NCBI RefSeq assembly: GCF_002902575.1
Contig: NZ_PPRD01000033.1
Coordinates: 1 to 64,000 of the forward strand
Reading direction: 5' to 3'
Source: Staphylococcus croceilyticus
GTDB lineage: Bacteria; Bacillota; Bacilli; Staphylococcales; Staphylococcaceae
Length of the DNA stretch: 64,000 bases
Shown: positions 29,732 through 42,679 of the stretch, piece after piece
Numbering within the stretch: the first letter of the stretch is position 1
How the letters are laid out: each line of letters starts with the position of its first letter
The notes under the pieces: model-generated
Databases searched by the model: none
What the model saw: the letters and a program-made list of their open reading frames with translations, nothing else
What the model was told of the DNA's origin: nothing
Program-made: the position numbers and the translations under genes

Positions 29732-29737
29732 TTAACT

Positions 29738-29766
29738 ATGTTATATTTTTTACTCTTGTTTGTCAA
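29738..29766 (-). promoter_or_regulatory. rplM-rpsI promoter
   Basis: On the minus strand a perfect TTGACA (29761-29766), 17 bases, TAACAT (29738-29743), starting only a few bases before the truA stop. Confidence 0.8.
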
Positions 29767-29772
29767 TGCAAA

Positions 29773-30576
29773 TTAGTCATTTTGTAACGATTTTTTATAA
29801 TGAATTTTTATATCATTTCCAAAGTCGTTAATAAGCTCTTCTGGGGCTAAATATATCTTCTCTAAGTACAGCCCTTCTGCCGGGGCTGTAAAAGGTACAT
29901 TATTTCGATTTTTCTCTTCTAAAAGTGTTGGAACCTCGTCAGGTTGTCGTTTACCTTTTCCAACTTCAATAAGAAATGCCACTAATACGCGTACCATATT
30001 ATATAAAAAGCCAGATCCTGTAACGATGTAATCAAAGCCTTCATCAGTTTTTGCAATTTCGCTTTGATATAACGTACGTTCTTTACTTTCTACTTCTGTC
30101 TTTTGAGAACAAAAGCCTGTGAAATCATGTGTACCAATAAAGTGTTGTGCCGCTTTGTTCATCTTGTCAAAATCTAAATCATCTTTAATAAATGTCTTTA
30201 ATCCACTTTCAAAAGGATTGCGATGCTTAGCTTGATAAACTTTATAACGGTAACGTTTGCCTACACAGTCATAACGACAATGAAATTCTTCATCGACCTG
30301 TTGCACCTTTTTAACATAAATATCATCAGGTAACGCACTATTCATGGCATACTTCCACTGTTGTGGCGCAATATTTAATTCAGTATCAAAGTGGAAGTAC
30401 TGTTCATAGGCATGCACACCACGGTCTGTACGACTCGAAGGATGAATACGTACATGACGACGGTGCATACGTTTTAATATTTTTTCAAATTGCTGCTGAA
30501 CTGTTCGTCCTTGCTGTTGAATTTGAAAACCTAAAAATTGACTTCCTTGGTACGAAATATTTACTAGAATTCGCAC
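29773..30576 (-). CDS. truA: tRNA pseudouridine synthase A
   Basis: A 267-residue TruA enzyme making pseudouridine at tRNA positions 38-40. The catalytic Asp is in [10 protein letters not shown] near residue 50, and FLYNMVR and the [10 protein letters not shown] tail motif are present. I chose GTG 30576 ([11 protein letters not shown]), with GGAG about nine bases upstream, giving the S. aureus length; TTG 30591 would overlap that site. Follows ecfT by four bases. Confidence 0.93.
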   Translation of the reverse strand: MRILVNISYQGSQFLGFQIQQQGRTVQQQFEKILKRMHRRHVRIHPSSRTDRGVHAYEQYFHFDTELNIAPQQWKYAMNSALPDDIYVKKVQQVDEEFHCRYDCVGKRYRYKVYQAKHRNPFESGLKTFIKDDLDFDKMNKAAQHFIGTHDFTGFCSQKTEVESKERTLYQSEIAKTDEGFDYIVTGSGFLYNMVRVLVAFLIEVGKGKRQPDEVPTLLEEKNRNNVPFTAPAEGLYLEKIYLAPEELINDFGNDIKIHYKKSLQND

Positions 30577-30580
30577 TATA

Positions 30581-31387
30581 TTACACTCCAATATATTTTA
30601 ATATAAACAGTACAATAGCTATCGGAACGATACTTAATAAACAAACCGTATCTCTTAAGCTCCATTGTAACTTTCTATAGCTCGTTCTTTTAATATTAGC
30701 GTCATACCCACGCACTTCCATTGCAATAGCGAGCTCCTCTGCTCTTTGAAAAGCTGAAATAAACAATGGAATCATTAAAGGTATAAATGCTTTAATACGC
30801 GTTGTAAGACTACCTGAACTAATTTCAGAGCCACGTGACTTCTGAGCTAAGATAATTTTGTCTAATTCATCCATTAATGTTGGAATAAATCTCAGTGCAA
30901 TAGACATAATCATACTCAGTTGATGTACAGGCACTTTAAACCATTTTAGTGGGTTTAATAACTTTTCAAAGGCATCTGTTAAATCAATTGGACTCGTAGA
31001 CAGTGTCATAATTGTCGCAATCATAACGATAGTAATTAAACGTAAAGAAATAAAAATACCTTCTAATACACCTTCACTATCAATCTTAATAAATCCAAAT
31101 TCTACTAATCTTGTACCACCGTGAGTAAAAAAGATATGCATTAAAAAAGTAAATATTAAAAAAATAAATATAGGCGTTAACCCTTTAATCAAAAACCAAA
31201 ATTTAATTTTGGATAGCATCATAATGAGCAAAATTAATAAAATAATCCAACCAAATGTTGCAAATGAATGAGCAAAGAAGATAAGCACAATGAACATGAA
31301 AACGAATGTAATTTTTGCCCTAGGATCTAAGTGATGCACCCATGAATCCAGAGGTAGATAGCGTCCAATAATTAACTTATTCTTCAT
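30581..31387 (-). CDS. ecfT: ECF transporter T component EcfT
   Basis: A 268-residue membrane protein with about six membrane segments and the two coupling-helix motifs SRGSE and VRGYDAN that dock onto the two ATPases. It is the shared transmembrane energizer for vitamin and metal uptake through separate S components. Its start overlaps the ecfA2 end by 11 bases. Confidence 0.92.
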   Translation of the reverse strand: MKNKLIIGRYLPLDSWVHHLDPRAKITFVFMFIVLIFFAHSFATFGWIILLILLIMMLSKIKFWFLIKGLTPIFIFLIFTFLMHIFFTHGGTRLVEFGFIKIDSEGVLEGIFISLRLITIVMIATIMTLSTSPIDLTDAFEKLLNPLKWFKVPVHQLSMIMSIALRFIPTLMDELDKIILAQKSRGSEISSGSLTTRIKAFIPLMIPLFISAFQRAEELAIAMEVRGYDANIKRTSYRKLQWSLRDTVCLLSIVPIAIVLFILKYIGV

Positions 31388-32240
31388 GTTGATGCCACTC
31401 CTGATATAATTTTACAAATTCTTCTTCAGTTAAAGCTACGTCACCTAATTCCATTTGATACTTATGTTCAAAGTCTTTTTGTAAGCGAACGATATCTGGT
31501 AACGCAATATGCCATTCGTTAAGTTGTGTTTCATGCTTAAATAACTTTTTCGGAGATATTTGTTCCGCTATGCTTCCTTCTTTCATCACAATGATTTCAT
31601 CAGCATATTTAGCCACATCATTCATATCATGAGAAACAAGAATAATAGTCTTGTTTTGTTCTAGCTGTATTTTTTTAAATAATTCCATTACTTGATGACG
31701 ACTTTTAGGGTCTAACCCTGCTATAGGCTCATCCAATATAATAATATCTGGATTCATCGCTAAAATAGAAACAATTGCAATCTTACGCATTTGACCCCCA
31801 GACATTTGAAATGGAGACAATGCCATCACATCTCTAGAAAATCCAAGTTCTATTAATAAATCATATGCACGTGCTTTGACATCTTCTATATCCATCTTAA
31901 AATTACGTGGACCAAACTCAATTTCACGTTCTACATTGTCTTCAAAAAGTTGAGACTCAGGAAATTGAAATACTAATCCTACTTTTTGACGTAGCGCTCT
32001 AATATGTTTATCCTTAGTTTTCTGTGTGATAGTAAGATCGTTAAATTTCACAAATCCTGTAGTTGGTTTTAATAGGCCATTAAAGTGTTGAATTAAAGTA
32101 GATTTCCCACTTCCTGTTTGACCTACAATCGCATAATATTTACCCTGTTCTAAAGTAAGATTGATATCTTTTAAAGCTTGATATTCATAAGGTGTCCCTA
32201 TTTGATACGTATAGGTTACATCATTAAATGTAATCATCAT
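31377..32240 (-). CDS. ecfA2: ECF transporter ATPase EcfA2
   Basis: A 287-residue ABC ATPase: Walker [10 protein letters not shown] (about 40-48), signature MSGGQMRK, Walker [13 protein letters not shown] and switch His in LVSHDM. It pairs with EcfA1. Start overlaps the ecfA1 stop by four bases. Confidence 0.93.
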   Translation of the reverse strand: MMITFNDVTYTYQIGTPYEYQALKDINLTLEQGKYYAIVGQTGSGKSTLIQHFNGLLKPTTGFVKFNDLTITQKTKDKHIRALRQKVGLVFQFPESQLFEDNVEREIEFGPRNFKMDIEDVKARAYDLLIELGFSRDVMALSPFQMSGGQMRKIAIVSILAMNPDIIILDEPIAGLDPKSRHQVMELFKKIQLEQNKTIILVSHDMNDVAKYADEIIVMKEGSIAEQISPKKLFKHETQLNEWHIALPDIVRLQKDFEHKYQMELGDVALTEEEFVKLYQEWHQHEE

Positions 32241-33049
32241 AATTTATCTACCAACCCTTCGTAGGTAGTATAATTATCTTTGAATCCTAACAGGTGATTC
32301 ATTTTCATAGAGAAAGGTAAATCTAATCCAATCTCCTTCAATTCATTAGCACCCTTAAAAATTGTTTGAGGCGCGCCTTCTTTAAATACTTGCCCTTCAT
32401 TCATTACTACCATGTAATCACCTTCCATGGCTTCTGTTAAGTCGTGGGTGATGGAAATAATTGTCACATCTTTTTCTTGCTTCACTTTATGAATGAGTTT
32501 GAGAAGCGATTGTTTAGCTGAAGGATCTAACATCGAGGTGGCTTCATCAAGAATAACCACAGAGGGACTTAATGCTAATACTCCAGCAATCGCTACCCTT
32601 TGCTTTTGGCCTCCTGATAAAGATTGTGGTTCATAATCTTCATAGCTTGACATCCCTACATCTTCTAATGCCTGCTTTACAATTTCATGCATTGCATCAT
32701 GAGGGACTGAATGGTTCTCAAGACCAAATGCCACATCATATTTTACAATTGACCCTACAAATTGATTCTCAGGATTTTGAAAAACAATCCCAATGTGATT
32801 TCTTATGTCTCTGAGATTATCTTCCGTTAACTTCTGATTGTTGAAATAAACATTCCCCTCAGTAGCTGTTTCAATCCCAACTATTAATTTAGCGAGCGTT
32901 GATTTACCTGACCCGTTATGTCCTACAATAGAAGTCCATCTGTTTTTAGGGATAGTAAAGGAAACATCTTTAAGTGTGAAGGATGAATCACCTTGATATT
33001 GAAAATCAACATGTTTAAGCTCAATTATATTTTGCTGTTGCGCCTCCAC
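32237..33049 (-). CDS. ecfA1: ECF transporter ATPase EcfA1
   Basis: A 270-residue ABC ATPase: Walker [11 protein letters not shown]-loop VFQNPENQ, signature LSGGQKQR, Walker [13 protein letters not shown] and the C-terminal YEGLVDKL tail as in S. aureus. I chose GTG 33049 ([11 protein letters not shown]), preceded by AGGAGGAGG, because the longer frame to 33127 has 26 extra residues unlike the family. First gene of ecfA1-ecfA2-ecfT-truA. Confidence 0.93.
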   Translation of the reverse strand: MEAQQQNIIELKHVDFQYQGDSSFTLKDVSFTIPKNRWTSIVGHNGSGKSTLAKLIVGIETATEGNVYFNNQKLTEDNLRDIRNHIGIVFQNPENQFVGSIVKYDVAFGLENHSVPHDAMHEIVKQALEDVGMSSYEDYEPQSLSGGQKQRVAIAGVLALSPSVVILDEATSMLDPSAKQSLLKLIHKVKQEKDVTIISITHDLTEAMEGDYMVVMNEGQVFKEGAPQTIFKGANELKEIGLDLPFSMKMNHLLGFKDNYTTYEGLVDKL

Positions 33050-33137
33050 TTTACTCCTCCTCCTAAAAACGTAGTTACTCTCATATTTTACATGATTCCT
33101 TGCATTCTGTATATGAGTGAATACCAAAGCATAAATA

Positions 33138-33171
33138 AAAGAGAGACATGGAAATATCTATGTCTCTCTTT
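33138..33171. terminator. Symmetric terminator between rplQ and ecfA1
   Basis: Arms AAAGAGAGACAT and ATGTCTCTCTTT around a ten-base loop. It is A-rich on the left, so it can act on minus-strand transcripts coming from rplQ. Confidence 0.75.
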
Positions 33172-33185
33172 ACGTTATATATAAA

Positions 33186-33254
33186 ATAAAAAAGCGCGCA
33201 CCCCATCATATTTTAGTTGAGTTCACGCTTTAGAATAATATTTAATTGATGGGG
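33186..33254 (-). terminator. Pseudoknot-like terminator after rplQ
   Basis: On the minus-strand RNA, AAAGCGUG (33231-33224) pairs with CGCGCUUU (33198-33191, one G-U pair) directly before a U-run. TGATGGGG in its loop can pair with CCCCATCA on the other side: plus-strand 33201-33208 pairs with 33247-33254. The two stems interleave as in an H-type pseudoknot. Confidence 0.6.
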
Positions 33255-33345
33255 CACTCTGAGCTAGACAATATTTGTATGTGGCAAACATTATCGTTGC
33301 ACTCATTTGCTTTAGTATAAGTAGTTAGTGTATTTATATATAGAA

Positions 33346-33717
33346 TTAATCTACTAATTCGATAATTACTGATTCAGCACCGTCACCACGACGAGGGCCT
33401 ACTTTAAGGATGCGAGTGTAACCACCTTGACGTTCTGTATAACGTTCAGCAATTTCACCAAATAATTTTTGAAGTACAGTTTGTGTAGTTTCATCTTCGT
33501 TTAAGATTTCAACATTACGTAATGTTTTAGCAGCATTACGACGAGAAGCTAAATCTCCTTTTTTACCTAAAGTGATTAATTTCTCAACAACACTACGAAC
33601 TTCTTTTGCACGAGCTTCTGTAGTTTCAATGCGTTCACTAACGATAAGTGATGTAGCTAAGTCACGTAACATAGCTTTACGTTGATCAGAAGTACGACCT
33701 AATTTTCTGTAACCCAT
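33346..33717 (-). CDS. rplQ: 50S ribosomal protein L17
   Basis: A 123-residue L17 protein ([18 protein letters not shown] start, [14 protein letters not shown] end). Last gene of the alpha operon, 21 bases after rpoA. Two terminator structures follow. Confidence 0.97.
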   Translation of the reverse strand: MGYRKLGRTSDQRKAMLRDLATSLIVSERIETTEARAKEVRSVVEKLITLGKKGDLASRRNAAKTLRNVEILNEDETTQTVLQKLFGEIAERYTERQGGYTRILKVGPRRGDGAESVIIELVD

Positions 33718-33738
33718 GAGTTGACCTCCTTTAACTTA

Positions 33739-34683
33739 TTAATCTTCTTTTCTTAAACCTAATCCTAAATCTTCTAATTTGTATTTAACTTCTTCAAGAG
33801 ATTTACGACCTAAATTACGCACTTTCATCATATCAGCTTCTGATTTATCAGCTAATTCTTGTACAGAATTGATTCCTGCGCGTTTTAAACAGTTATATGA
33901 ACGTACTGATAAGTCTAATTCTTCAATAGACATTTCAAGTACTTTTTCTTTTTGGTCTTCTTCTTTTTCAATCATGATTTCAGCATTTTGAGCTTCATCA
34001 GTAAGACCAACGAAAATATTTAAATGTTCAGTCATAATTTTAGCAGCTAATGATACTGACTCTTGTGGAGTGATTGAACCATTAGTCCAAACATCTAAAG
34101 TTAATTTATCAAAATCACTACTTTGACCTACACGTGTATTTTCAACTGTATAGTTAACACGTTCTACAGGTGAATATAGTGAATCAACAGGAATTACACC
34201 AATTGGTAAATCACTAGTATTATTTTGTTCTGCTAATGCGTAACCTCTACCCTTATTAGCAACAAGACGTATTTTTAAATGTCCACCTTTAGACACTGTT
34301 GCGATTTTAAGTTCTGGGTTTAGAACTTCAACATCACTATCATGCGTAATGTCACTTGCAGTTACTTCGCCTTCATCTCTAACATCGATTTCTAATGTTT
34401 TATCTTCTTCAGAATAGATTTTAAGCGCTAATTTTTTGATGTTCATAATAATTGTTGAAACATCTTCAACGACATTATCTATAGCTGAAAATTCGTGTAA
34501 AACACCTTCGATCTCAATGTACTTAACGGCAGCACCTGGTAATGAAGATAGTAGGATACGACGTAAGGAGTTTCCTAGTGTAGTACCGTAGCCACGTTCA
34601 AGTGGTTCAACAACGAACTTACCGAATTTAGCATCTTCACTAATTTCAATTGTCTCAATTCTAGGTTTTTCAATTTCTATCAT
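33739..34683 (-). CDS. rpoA: RNA polymerase alpha subunit
   Basis: A 314-residue alpha subunit. The N-terminal dimerization domain ([20 protein letters not shown] near 32-51) assembles beta and beta-prime. An acidic linker rich in Glu and Lys lies around 235-245. The C-terminal domain ([16 protein letters not shown] to GLGLRKED) contacts UP elements and activators. Confidence 0.98.
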   Translation of the reverse strand: MIEIEKPRIETIEISEDAKFGKFVVEPLERGYGTTLGNSLRRILLSSLPGAAVKYIEIEGVLHEFSAIDNVVEDVSTIIMNIKKLALKIYSEEDKTLEIDVRDEGEVTASDITHDSDVEVLNPELKIATVSKGGHLKIRLVANKGRGYALAEQNNTSDLPIGVIPVDSLYSPVERVNYTVENTRVGQSSDFDKLTLDVWTNGSITPQESVSLAAKIMTEHLNIFVGLTDEAQNAEIMIEKEEDQKEKVLEMSIEELDLSVRSYNCLKRAGINSVQELADKSEADMMKVRNLGRKSLEEVKYKLEDLGLGLRKED

Positions 34684-34767
34684 TTACAAAAATCCTCCTT
34701 AAATACGTCGACTTATTTTTTTAAACTGTTTCGCTCAGTGACCTGTAACAATAACAATCATTAAAAA

Positions 34768-35157
34768 TTAGACGCGACGACGTTTTGGTGGACGACAACC
34801 GTTGTGTGGTACTGGAGTAACGTCTCTGATTGCTGTTACTTCTAAACCAGCTGATTGTAATGCACGGATAGCTGATTCACGACCAGGTCCAGGTCCTTTA
34901 ACTGTAACTTCTACAGTTTTCAAACCATGTTCCATTGCTGATTTTGAAGCAGTTTCAGAAGCCATTTGAGCTGCGAATGGTGTTGATTTTTTAGATCCTT
35001 TAAAACCTAATGCACCAGCTGATGACCAAGATAAAGCATTACCAAATTCATCAGTGATAGTTACGATTGTATTATTGAATGTTGAACGGATGTGAGCTAC
35101 ACCATTTTCAATATTCTTTTTAACTCTACGTTTACGAGATACTTGTTTACGTGCCAT
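34768..35157 (-). CDS. rpsK: 30S ribosomal protein S11
   Basis: A 129-residue S11 protein of the 30S platform, with the conserved [17 protein letters not shown] and the [12 protein letters not shown] tail. Lies between rpsM and rpoA. Confidence 0.98.
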
Positions 35158-35180
35158 TTATATTTTGCCTCCTTTACCTA

Positions 35181-35546
35181 TTATTTTTTCTTGTTAGCTA
35201 CAGTTTTAACTGGGCCTTTACGAGTACGAGCATTGTTTTTAGTTTTTTGTCCACGAACTGGTAAACCACGACGGTGACGGATACCACGATATGATGAAAT
35301 TTCCATCAAACGTTTAATGTTTAAGTTTTGTTCACGACGTAAGTCACCTTCAACTTTATAACCGTCTACAACTTCACGGATACGACCTAATTCGTCATCT
35401 GTTAAATCTTTTACGCGAGTGTCAGCTGATACGTTAGCTTCTTCAACGATTTTTTTAGCTGTTGAAGTACCGATACCGTATACATAAGTTAATGAAATAA
35501 CAACGCGTTTTTCACGTGGAATATCTACTCCTGCAATACGTGCCAT
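35181..35546 (-). CDS. rpsM: 30S ribosomal protein S13
   Basis: A 121-residue S13 protein of the 30S head: [15 protein letters not shown] start, [20 protein letters not shown] and a basic tail that contacts P-site tRNA. Confidence 0.98.
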   Translation of the reverse strand: MARIAGVDIPREKRVVISLTYVYGIGTSTAKKIVEEANVSADTRVKDLTDDELGRIREVVDGYKVEGDLRREQNLNIKRLMEISSYRGIRHRRGLPVRGQKTKNNARTRKGPVKTVANKKK

Positions 35547-35568
35547 ATATATTTACACCTCTCTTTTA

Positions 35569-35694
<126 letters not shown>

Positions 35695-35713
35695 CTATAT
35701 TATGGAGTGACGA

Positions 35714-35932
35714 TTATTTATAACGATAAGTAATTCTACCGCGTGATAAATCATACGGAGACATTTCTACAGTTACTTTGTCGCCAGGTAGAATTCGAAT
35801 ATAATTCATTCTAATTTTACCACTAACATGCGCTAAAATTTCATGACCATTTTCTAATTCTACTTTAAACATAGCATTTGGTAAAGTATCAAGTACTGTA
35901 CCTTCTAATTCAATTACATCTTGTTTCGCCAT
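35714..35932 (-). CDS. infA: Translation initiation factor IF-1
   Basis: A 72-residue single OB-fold protein ([22 protein letters not shown] to [10 protein letters not shown]). It binds the 30S A site during initiation. The 198 bases between it and adk may hold an extra promoter; TTAAAC-17-TATATT is the best but weak candidate. Confidence 0.97.
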   Translation of the reverse strand: MAKQDVIELEGTVLDTLPNAMFKVELENGHEILAHVSGKIRMNYIRILPGDKVTVEMSPYDLSRGRITYRYK

Positions 35933-36130
35933 TGATTAACTTCCCCCTTTTTACAATAGTAAGGTAATCGTCAATAGACAACTTCAACGATACGAATCTA
36001 ATATAGTGACTAGTTATTATAAGTTTAACAAAATGCGGGAATTATTATCGTCTTTCGACACTCAGAAAATTAATTCTTGCCATAGAAACCTAATCAAAAT
36101 TCACTTACACATAGACCGTACTAAGTTGAT

Positions 36131-36799
<669 letters not shown>

Positions 36800-38092
36800 T
36801 TATCTACCACCAAAGCCTTTATATTCTTTCTGACTCACTTGAGCTTCAAGTGATTTCATAGTTTCAATTGCTACACCAATAACGATTAATAAACTTGTAC
36901 CACCAATTTGAATTGATTGAGGTAAGTTCATAAACTTAGTAGCTAAGATTGGTAATATAGCAATAACAGCTAAGAAAATAGAGCCTACAAAAGTTAAGCG
37001 ATAAAGTACTTTAGTAATATATTTTTTTGTTTGGTCACCAGGTCTAATTCCTGGTACATAGCTACCTTGTTTCTTCAAGTTATCTGCCATTTTTTCAGGA
37101 TTAACTTGAACAAAGGCATAGAAATACGTAAATGCAATAATTAAAATTACATAAACTATCATGCCGTAAGTGTTTGAAGGGTTAGCATATTCAGATATAG
37201 TTTGCGCCCAGTCAGCTTTAGGGAAGAACAATGTTAATGTTCTTGGCAATAGGAAAAATGCCATCGCAAAGATTACTGGGATAACCCCTGCTGAGTTAAC
37301 TTTTAAAGGTAGATAAGTTGCCTGTGAACCTAATCTTTGACCTGTTTGTTTTTTTGCGTATTGAATCGGAATTTTACGTTTCGCTTCTAATACGTAAATA
37401 GCTCCCATTGTTAGCAAAATTAAACCGACAATTAACCCAATTACTTTTAACCATGCCAACGTAGTATCATCATTACCAACAAATGCCTGTTGTGCAAATT
37501 GGATAATTGATGATGGTAGTGTTGACAAGATACCAGCGAAGATAATGATTGAAATACCATTACCAACACCAAATTGAGTGATTTGGTCACCAAGCCAAAT
37601 TAAAAATGCAGTTCCTGCTGTTAATACAATAGCAATCAATAAATAACTCATGACTGATTGATGTACAATTAATCGACCGCCAAGGTAGTTATTAAATTGG
37701 AATGCCATACCAATTGACTGAATAAAAGCCAATATGATAGCGAAATAACGTGTTACATTGCTAAGTTTTCTTTTACCTACTTCACCTTGTTTAGCCCATT
37801 CAGTGAACTTAGGCACAATATCCATTTGTAATAATTGCATTACGATAGATGCAGTGATGTAGGGCATAATACCCATAGCAAATATAGAAAAGTTCTTTAA
37901 GGCTCCGCCACCAAACGTGTTAAGAAGAGCAGCGACACCTTGATCAGAACCTTGTTGTTCAAAAGGCTCTGGATTTACACCAGGAGCCGGAATATAAGTT
38001 CCTATTTTGAATATAACTAACATAGCTAAGGTAAAGAAAATCTTATTTCGAACTTCTTTAGTTTTAAAGAAGCTCACTAGCGTTTGGAACAT
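36800..38092 (-). CDS. secY: Preprotein translocase subunit SecY
   Basis: A 430-residue channel protein with ten membrane segments, the core of the Sec translocon. The second-segment plug region (around residues 55-75, [20 protein letters not shown]) and the basic cytoplasmic loop [11 protein letters not shown] are visible. Its start overlaps the rplO stop by one base. Confidence 0.97.
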   Translation of the reverse strand: MFQTLVSFFKTKEVRNKIFFTLAMLVIFKIGTYIPAPGVNPEPFEQQGSDQGVAALLNTFGGGALKNFSIFAMGIMPYITASIVMQLLQMDIVPKFTEWAKQGEVGKRKLSNVTRYFAIILAFIQSIGMAFQFNNYLGGRLIVHQSVMSYLLIAIVLTAGTAFLIWLGDQITQFGVGNGISIIIFAGILSTLPSSIIQFAQQAFVGNDDTTLAWLKVIGLIVGLILLTMGAIYVLEAKRKIPIQYAKKQTGQRLGSQATYLPLKVNSAGVIPVIFAMAFFLLPRTLTLFFPKADWAQTISEYANPSNTYGMIVYVILIIAFTYFYAFVQVNPEKMADNLKKQGSYVPGIRPGDQTKKYITKVLYRLTFVGSIFLAVIAILPILATKFMNLPQSIQIGGTSLLIVIGVAIETMKSLEAQVSQKEYKGFGGR

Positions 38093-38532
38093 TAGATCAC
38101 CTCGTGTGCTCCACCTTTAGCATCGATAGCTTCAACTGCTGAAGCTGAGAATTTGTGAGCTTTCACTGTTAACTTTTTGTCAAGTGAACCATTACCTAGT
38201 ACTTTAATACCAGATTTTTCATTCTTAACTACACCAGTTTCTACTAATAAAGCTGGAGTTACTTCAGTACCATCTTCAAATTTATTAAGTTGGTCTAAGT
38301 TAACAATAGCATATTCTTTACGGTTGATGTTAGTGAAACCTCGTTTTGGTAAACGACGGAATAAAGGTAATTGACCACCTTCGAATCCAGGTCTTACGCC
38401 ACCACCTGAACGTGCTTTTTGACCTTTTTGACCGCGACCACTAGTTTTACCATTACCTGAACCAGCACCACGACCAACACGGTTACGTACACGACGTGAA
38501 CCTTCAGCTGCTTTTAACTCATGTAATTTCAT
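38092..38532 (-). CDS. rplO: 50S ribosomal protein L15
   Basis: A 146-residue L15 protein with the Gly/Arg-rich N-terminal extension ([20 protein letters not shown]) that threads into 23S rRNA. Start has GGAGG upstream. Confidence 0.98.
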   Translation of the reverse strand: MKLHELKAAEGSRRVRNRVGRGAGSGNGKTSGRGQKGQKARSGGGVRPGFEGGQLPLFRRLPKRGFTNINRKEYAIVNLDQLNKFEDGTEVTPALLVETGVVKNEKSGIKVLGNGSLDKKLTVKAHKFSASAVEAIDAKGGAHEVI

Positions 38533-38551
38533 TTTATAGGCACCTCCTTAA

Positions 38552-38731
38552 TTATTTTTCTTCAACTGTTAATAAGTGTTTAACTTTGTTGATTTGCCCA
38601 CGGATTGCAGGGTTATCTTCAACAACTACTGAGCTATTAGTCTTTTTAAGACCTAAAGCTTCAACAGTTTTACGTTGTGTTTCAGGACGACCAATAACAC
38701 TACGAGTGAGGGTAATTTGTAATTTAGCCAT
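38552..38731 (-). CDS. rpmD: 50S ribosomal protein L30
   Basis: A 59-residue L30 protein ([16 protein letters not shown] start, KHLLTVEEK end) between rpsE and rplO, the standard spc order. Read directly from the minus strand. Confidence 0.97.
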   Translation of the reverse strand: MAKLQITLTRSVIGRPETQRKTVEALGLKKTNSSVVVEDNPAIRGQINKVKHLLTVEEK

Positions 38732-38747
38732 TATTTATTTTCCCTCC

Positions 38748-39248
38748 TTAATTATATAATTCTTCAACTGATTTGCCGCGTAATTTAGCAACATCTTCAG
38801 CGTTTTTAAGGTTTTGTAAACCATTGATTGTAGCACGAACCATGTTAATTGGTGTGTTAGATCCTAATGATTTACTTAAGATATCAGTGATACCTGCTAA
38901 TTCTAATACGGCACGTACTGGACCACCAGCGATAACTCCTGTACCAGGTGCAGCTGGTTTCATAAATACGCTACCAGAACCATAACGACCAGTGATAATG
39001 TGTGGAGTTGTTCCTTCAACACGTGGAACGACTACTAAATCTTTTTTAGCTGCTTCTACAGCTTTTTTGATAGCTTCTGGTACCTCTTGTGCTTTACCAG
39101 TACCGAAACCTACACGACCATTTTTATCTCCAACTACTACTAATGCAGTGAAACGGAAACGACGTCCACCTTTAACAACTTTAGCAACACGGTTGATTGT
39201 AACAACGCGCTCTTCAAATTCTTTCGTTTCTTCTTCTCTACGAGCCAT
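38748..39248 (-). CDS. rpsE: 30S ribosomal protein S5
   Basis: A 166-residue S5 protein important for decoding accuracy. [14 protein letters not shown]-type loop (residues about 18-32), where spectinomycin-resistance changes fall in other bacteria, looks wild type. C-terminal domain [14 protein letters not shown] is typical. Confidence 0.98.
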   Translation of the reverse strand: MARREEETKEFEERVVTINRVAKVVKGGRRFRFTALVVVGDKNGRVGFGTGKAQEVPEAIKKAVEAAKKDLVVVPRVEGTTPHIITGRYGSGSVFMKPAAPGTGVIAGGPVRAVLELAGITDILSKSLGSNTPINMVRATINGLQNLKNAEDVAKLRGKSVEELYN

Positions 39249-39268
39249 GTGTTTGTCCCTCCTTTAAA

Positions 39269-39631
39269 TTAAAATTCTAATCCGCTTTCTCTAGCAGCTT
39301 CAGCTAATGCTTTCACACGACCATGGTATAAGTAACCGCCACGATCAAACACGATTTCTTTAATACCTTTGTCAGATGCTTTTTTAGCAATTGCTTCTCC
39401 TACTTTAGTTGATAAATCAACTTTTGAAGAAGATTCGTTAGCAATGTCTTTATCTTTTGATGAAGCTTGAGCTAATGTTTGACCATTAACGTCATCAATG
39501 ATTTGAGCATAAATGTGTTTGTTTGAACGATATACATTTAAACGTGGTTTTTCAGCTGTACCTGATAATTTAGTACGCACACGAGCATGTCTTTTCAAAC
39601 GCACTTTGTTTTTATCAATTTTACTGATCAT
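39269..39631 (-). CDS. rplR: 50S ribosomal protein L18
   Basis: A 120-residue L18 protein that binds 5S rRNA with L5. [18 protein letters not shown] and [16 protein letters not shown] are conserved. Confidence 0.98.
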   Translation of the reverse strand: MISKIDKNKVRLKRHARVRTKLSGTAEKPRLNVYRSNKHIYAQIIDDVNGQTLAQASSKDKDIANESSSKVDLSTKVGEAIAKKASDKGIKEIVFDRGGYLYHGRVKALAEAARESGLEF

Positions 39632-39662
39632 ATTATTACTCCTTTCTTGAGAGAGTTATCTA

Positions 39663-40199
39663 TTATTTACCAGTTTTACCTTCTTTACGGCGAACATATT
39701 CACCTTGGTAACGGATACCTTTTCCTTTGTAAGGTTCTGGAGGTCTTACTGAACGGATGTTAGAAGCGATAGCTCCAACTTGTTCTTTAGATACACCAGA
39801 TACGCGTACTGTTGTGTTTTTCTCTACTGCGAAAGTAATGCCATTTTCAGCTTTAATTTCAACAGGATGAGAGTAACCAACGTTTAATACTAAGTCATTA
39901 CCTTGCATTTGAGCACGGTAACCTACACCAACAAGTTCAAGTGTTTTTTCAAAACCTTGAGAAACACCTTGTACCATATTGTTTAATAAAGCACGAGTTG
40001 TACCGTGAACTGTTCTGTCTTCTTTAGAATCAGTAGGTCTTACAACTTCTAATGTGTTTTCTTCTTGTTTGAAAGTCATTCTTTCATTAAATGTTCTAGT
40101 TAATTCACCTTTTGGACCTTTTACAGTAGCTGTATGACCATCAAAAGTTACTGTAACGTCGCTAGGAATGTCAATAATTTTCTTACCAACACGACTCAT
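39663..40199 (-). CDS. rplF: 50S ribosomal protein L6
   Basis: A 178-residue L6 protein ([15 protein letters not shown] start, [15 protein letters not shown] end) near the factor-binding site. Confidence 0.98.
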   Translation of the reverse strand: MSRVGKKIIDIPSDVTVTFDGHTATVKGPKGELTRTFNERMTFKQEENTLEVVRPTDSKEDRTVHGTTRALLNNMVQGVSQGFEKTLELVGVGYRAQMQGNDLVLNVGYSHPVEIKAENGITFAVEKNTTVRVSGVSKEQVGAIASNIRSVRPPEPYKGKGIRYQGEYVRRKEGKTGK

Positions 40200-40223
40200 G
40201 TTATGGCACCTCCTTATTTATTA

Positions 40224-40622
40224 TTACCAAACGTATGCGATAATTTCTCCACCAACATTACGTTTTCTAGCTTCTTTATCAGTGATAACACCTTCAGAAG
40301 TTGAAACTAATGCAATACCTAAACCGTTTAATACTTTAGGTACTTCGTTAGCTTTAGCATAAACACGTAAACCTGGTTTAGAGATACGTTTTAATCCTGT
40401 GATAACACGTTCATTGTTTTGACCATATTTTAAGAATAAACGAATAACACCTTGTTTATCATCTTCAACATATTCTACGTTTTTAATGAAACCTTCATTT
40501 TTTAAGATTTCAGCAATTTGTTTTTTAATGTTAGACGCAGGTAATTCTAATTTCTCGTGACGCACCATGTTTGCGTTTCTTACACGAGTAAGCATATCTG
40601 CGATTGGATCTGTCATTGTCAT
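40224..40622 (-). CDS. rpsH: 30S ribosomal protein S8
   Basis: A 132-residue S8 protein ([17 protein letters not shown] start, [21 protein letters not shown] near the end) that binds helix 21 of 16S rRNA. Confidence 0.98.
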   Translation of the reverse strand: MTMTDPIADMLTRVRNANMVRHEKLELPASNIKKQIAEILKNEGFIKNVEYVEDDKQGVIRLFLKYGQNNERVITGLKRISKPGLRVYAKANEVPKVLNGLGIALVSTSEGVITDKEARKRNVGGEIIAYVW

Positions 40623-40652
40623 TGATTGTTGCCTCCTTTCAGACTCTTTATA

Positions 40653-40838
40653 TTACCAGCTAGCTTTACGTACGCCAGGAATTTGGCCTTTGTAAGCTAA
40701 TTCACGGAAACAAATACGGCATAATTTGAATTTACGATATACAGAATGTGGACGACCACAACGTTCACAACGAGTATATTCACGTACTGCATATTTTTGT
40801 TTTTTCTGTTGCTTAGCAACCATAGAAGTTTTAGCCAC
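40653..40838 (-). CDS. rpsZ: 30S ribosomal protein S14 type Z
   Basis: A 61-residue zinc form of S14, with CERC and CRIC as the four zinc ligands. The zinc-free longer S14 would be a separate gene elsewhere in the genome. Confidence 0.97.
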
Positions 40839-40861
40839 TTAATTAGCCTCCTTTTTAGAGA

Positions 40862-41401
40862 TTATTTACGAAATGGCATACCGAAGTTTGTTAACAATTC
40901 ACGAGCTTCCTCGTCAGTGTTAGCAGTTGTTACGATAACAATATCCATTCCTCTTACTTTACTTACTTTATCATAATCGATTTCTGGGAAAATTAATTGT
41001 TCTTTAACTCCTAAAGTGTAGTTACCGCGACCATCGAATGCTGTTTTAGAAACACCTTGGAAGTCACGTACACGAGGTAATGAAACTGCGATTAATTTAT
41101 CTAAGAATTCATACATTCTTTCTCCGCGAAGAGTAACTTTTGCACCGATTGGCATACCTTCACGTAAACGGAATGTTGCAACTGATTTTTTAGCTTTTGT
41201 GATTAATGGTTTTTGACCAGTGATTAATTCTAACTCTTCAACAGCATTATCTAATACTTTAGAGTTTTGAACTGCATCACCTACACCCATATTTACAACG
41301 ATTTTTTCGATTTTTGGTACTTCCATTACAGAACTATAGTTGAATTTTTTTACTAAGTTTTCAGTAACTTCAGTATTGTATCTTTCTTTTAAACGGTTCA
41401 A
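40862..41401 (-). CDS. rplE: 50S ribosomal protein L5
   Basis: A 179-residue L5 protein that binds 5S rRNA. I chose TTG 41401 ([12 protein letters not shown]), with AAAGGAGG seven bases upstream, matching the S. aureus length. The longer frame to 41419 begins inside or before that ribosome site. Confidence 0.95.
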   Translation of the reverse strand: MNRLKERYNTEVTENLVKKFNYSSVMEVPKIEKIVVNMGVGDAVQNSKVLDNAVEELELITGQKPLITKAKKSVATFRLREGMPIGAKVTLRGERMYEFLDKLIAVSLPRVRDFQGVSKTAFDGRGNYTLGVKEQLIFPEIDYDKVSKVRGMDIVIVTTANTDEEARELLTNFGMPFRK

Positions 41402-41426
41402 AGTGGATCCTCCTTTCAACTAGTTA

Positions 41427-41744
41427 TTAATTATTAGATTTGATTTCTTCGCCTGATTTTTTAGCGATACGAACTTTTTTACCATCTACAAATTTGTAAC
41501 CAACACGTGTAGGTTCATTTGTTTTAGGGTCTAATAATTGTACGTTAGAAACATGGATAGCTGCCTCTGTTTCTAAGATTCCACCTTCAGGATTTAATTG
41601 AGTTGGTTTTTGGTGTTTTTTAATAACGTTAACACCTTCCACAACGACACGGTCTTTTTTAGGTTCAGTAGCGATTACTTTACCTTCTTTACCTTTGTCT
41701 TTACCTGCGATAACTTTTACGTTGTCACCTTTTTTGATATGCAT
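41427..41744 (-). CDS. rplX: 50S ribosomal protein L24
   Basis: A 105-residue L24 protein with a KOW motif near the start ([16 protein letters not shown]). An early assembly protein at the tunnel exit. Confidence 0.97.
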   Translation of the reverse strand: MHIKKGDNVKVIAGKDKGKEGKVIATEPKKDRVVVEGVNVIKKHQKPTQLNPEGGILETEAAIHVSNVQLLDPKTNEPTRVGYKFVDGKKVRIAKKSGEEIKSNN

Positions 41745-41779
41745 GTGGGCACCTCCTTAAATGATTTGGTTTATATATA

Positions 41780-42151
<372 letters not shown>

Positions 42152-42179
42152 TTAAACCTCCCTTATCTCTAATCTTGAA

Positions 42180-42443
42180 TTAAATAATTACTGATTCTTC
42201 AACAATTTCTACTAAACGGAAACGTTTAGAAGCTGATAAAGGACGAGTTTCTTGAATTTTAACAATGTCCCCTAATTTAGCTGAGTTGTTTTCATCATGA
42301 GTTTTATATTTTTTAGAGTATTTTACTCGTTTGCCGTATAATTTGTGTGTTTTGTAAGTTTCAACAAGTACAGTAATAGTTTTGTCCATTTTATCTGAAA
42401 CAACTTTACCTACATAAACTTTACGATCGTTTCTTTCACTCAC
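42180..42443 (-). CDS. rpsQ: 30S ribosomal protein S17
   Basis: An 87-residue S17 protein. I chose GTG 42443 ([12 protein letters not shown]), with GAGGAGG eight bases upstream. The longer frame to 42464 starts before that site and adds residues the family lacks. Confidence 0.96.
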   Translation of the reverse strand: MSERNDRKVYVGKVVSDKMDKTITVLVETYKTHKLYGKRVKYSKKYKTHDENNSAKLGDIVKIQETRPLSASKRFRLVEIVEESVII

Positions 42444-42469
42444 TTTTGTAACCTCCTCTTTCATATAAA

Positions 42470-42679
42470 TTATTGATTAGCTTTACTTTGTTCGATTTCT
42501 CTTTCACGAGCAACAGTTTTTAGACGTGCAATCGTTTTTCTAACTGTACGAATACGTGCAGTTTCCTCTAATTGACCTGTAGCTAACTGAAAGCGTAGGT
42601 TAAAAAGCTCTTCTTTTGAAGATTTGATTTGTTCTTCGATTTCTGAAGTGGTTAAGTCTCTAATTTCCTTAGCTTTCAT
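42470..42679 (-). CDS. rpmC: 50S ribosomal protein L29
   Basis: A 69-residue helical L29 protein ([17 protein letters not shown] start). I chose ATG 42679 to match the family length; the start overlaps the end of rplP by 11 bases, showing coupling. Confidence 0.96.

Noticed and set aside
29536-29766. Open frame of 76 codons upstream of rplM
   Set aside because: It begins inside the promoter and covers the structured leader, has no good ribosome site and no recognisable protein; treated as leader RNA.
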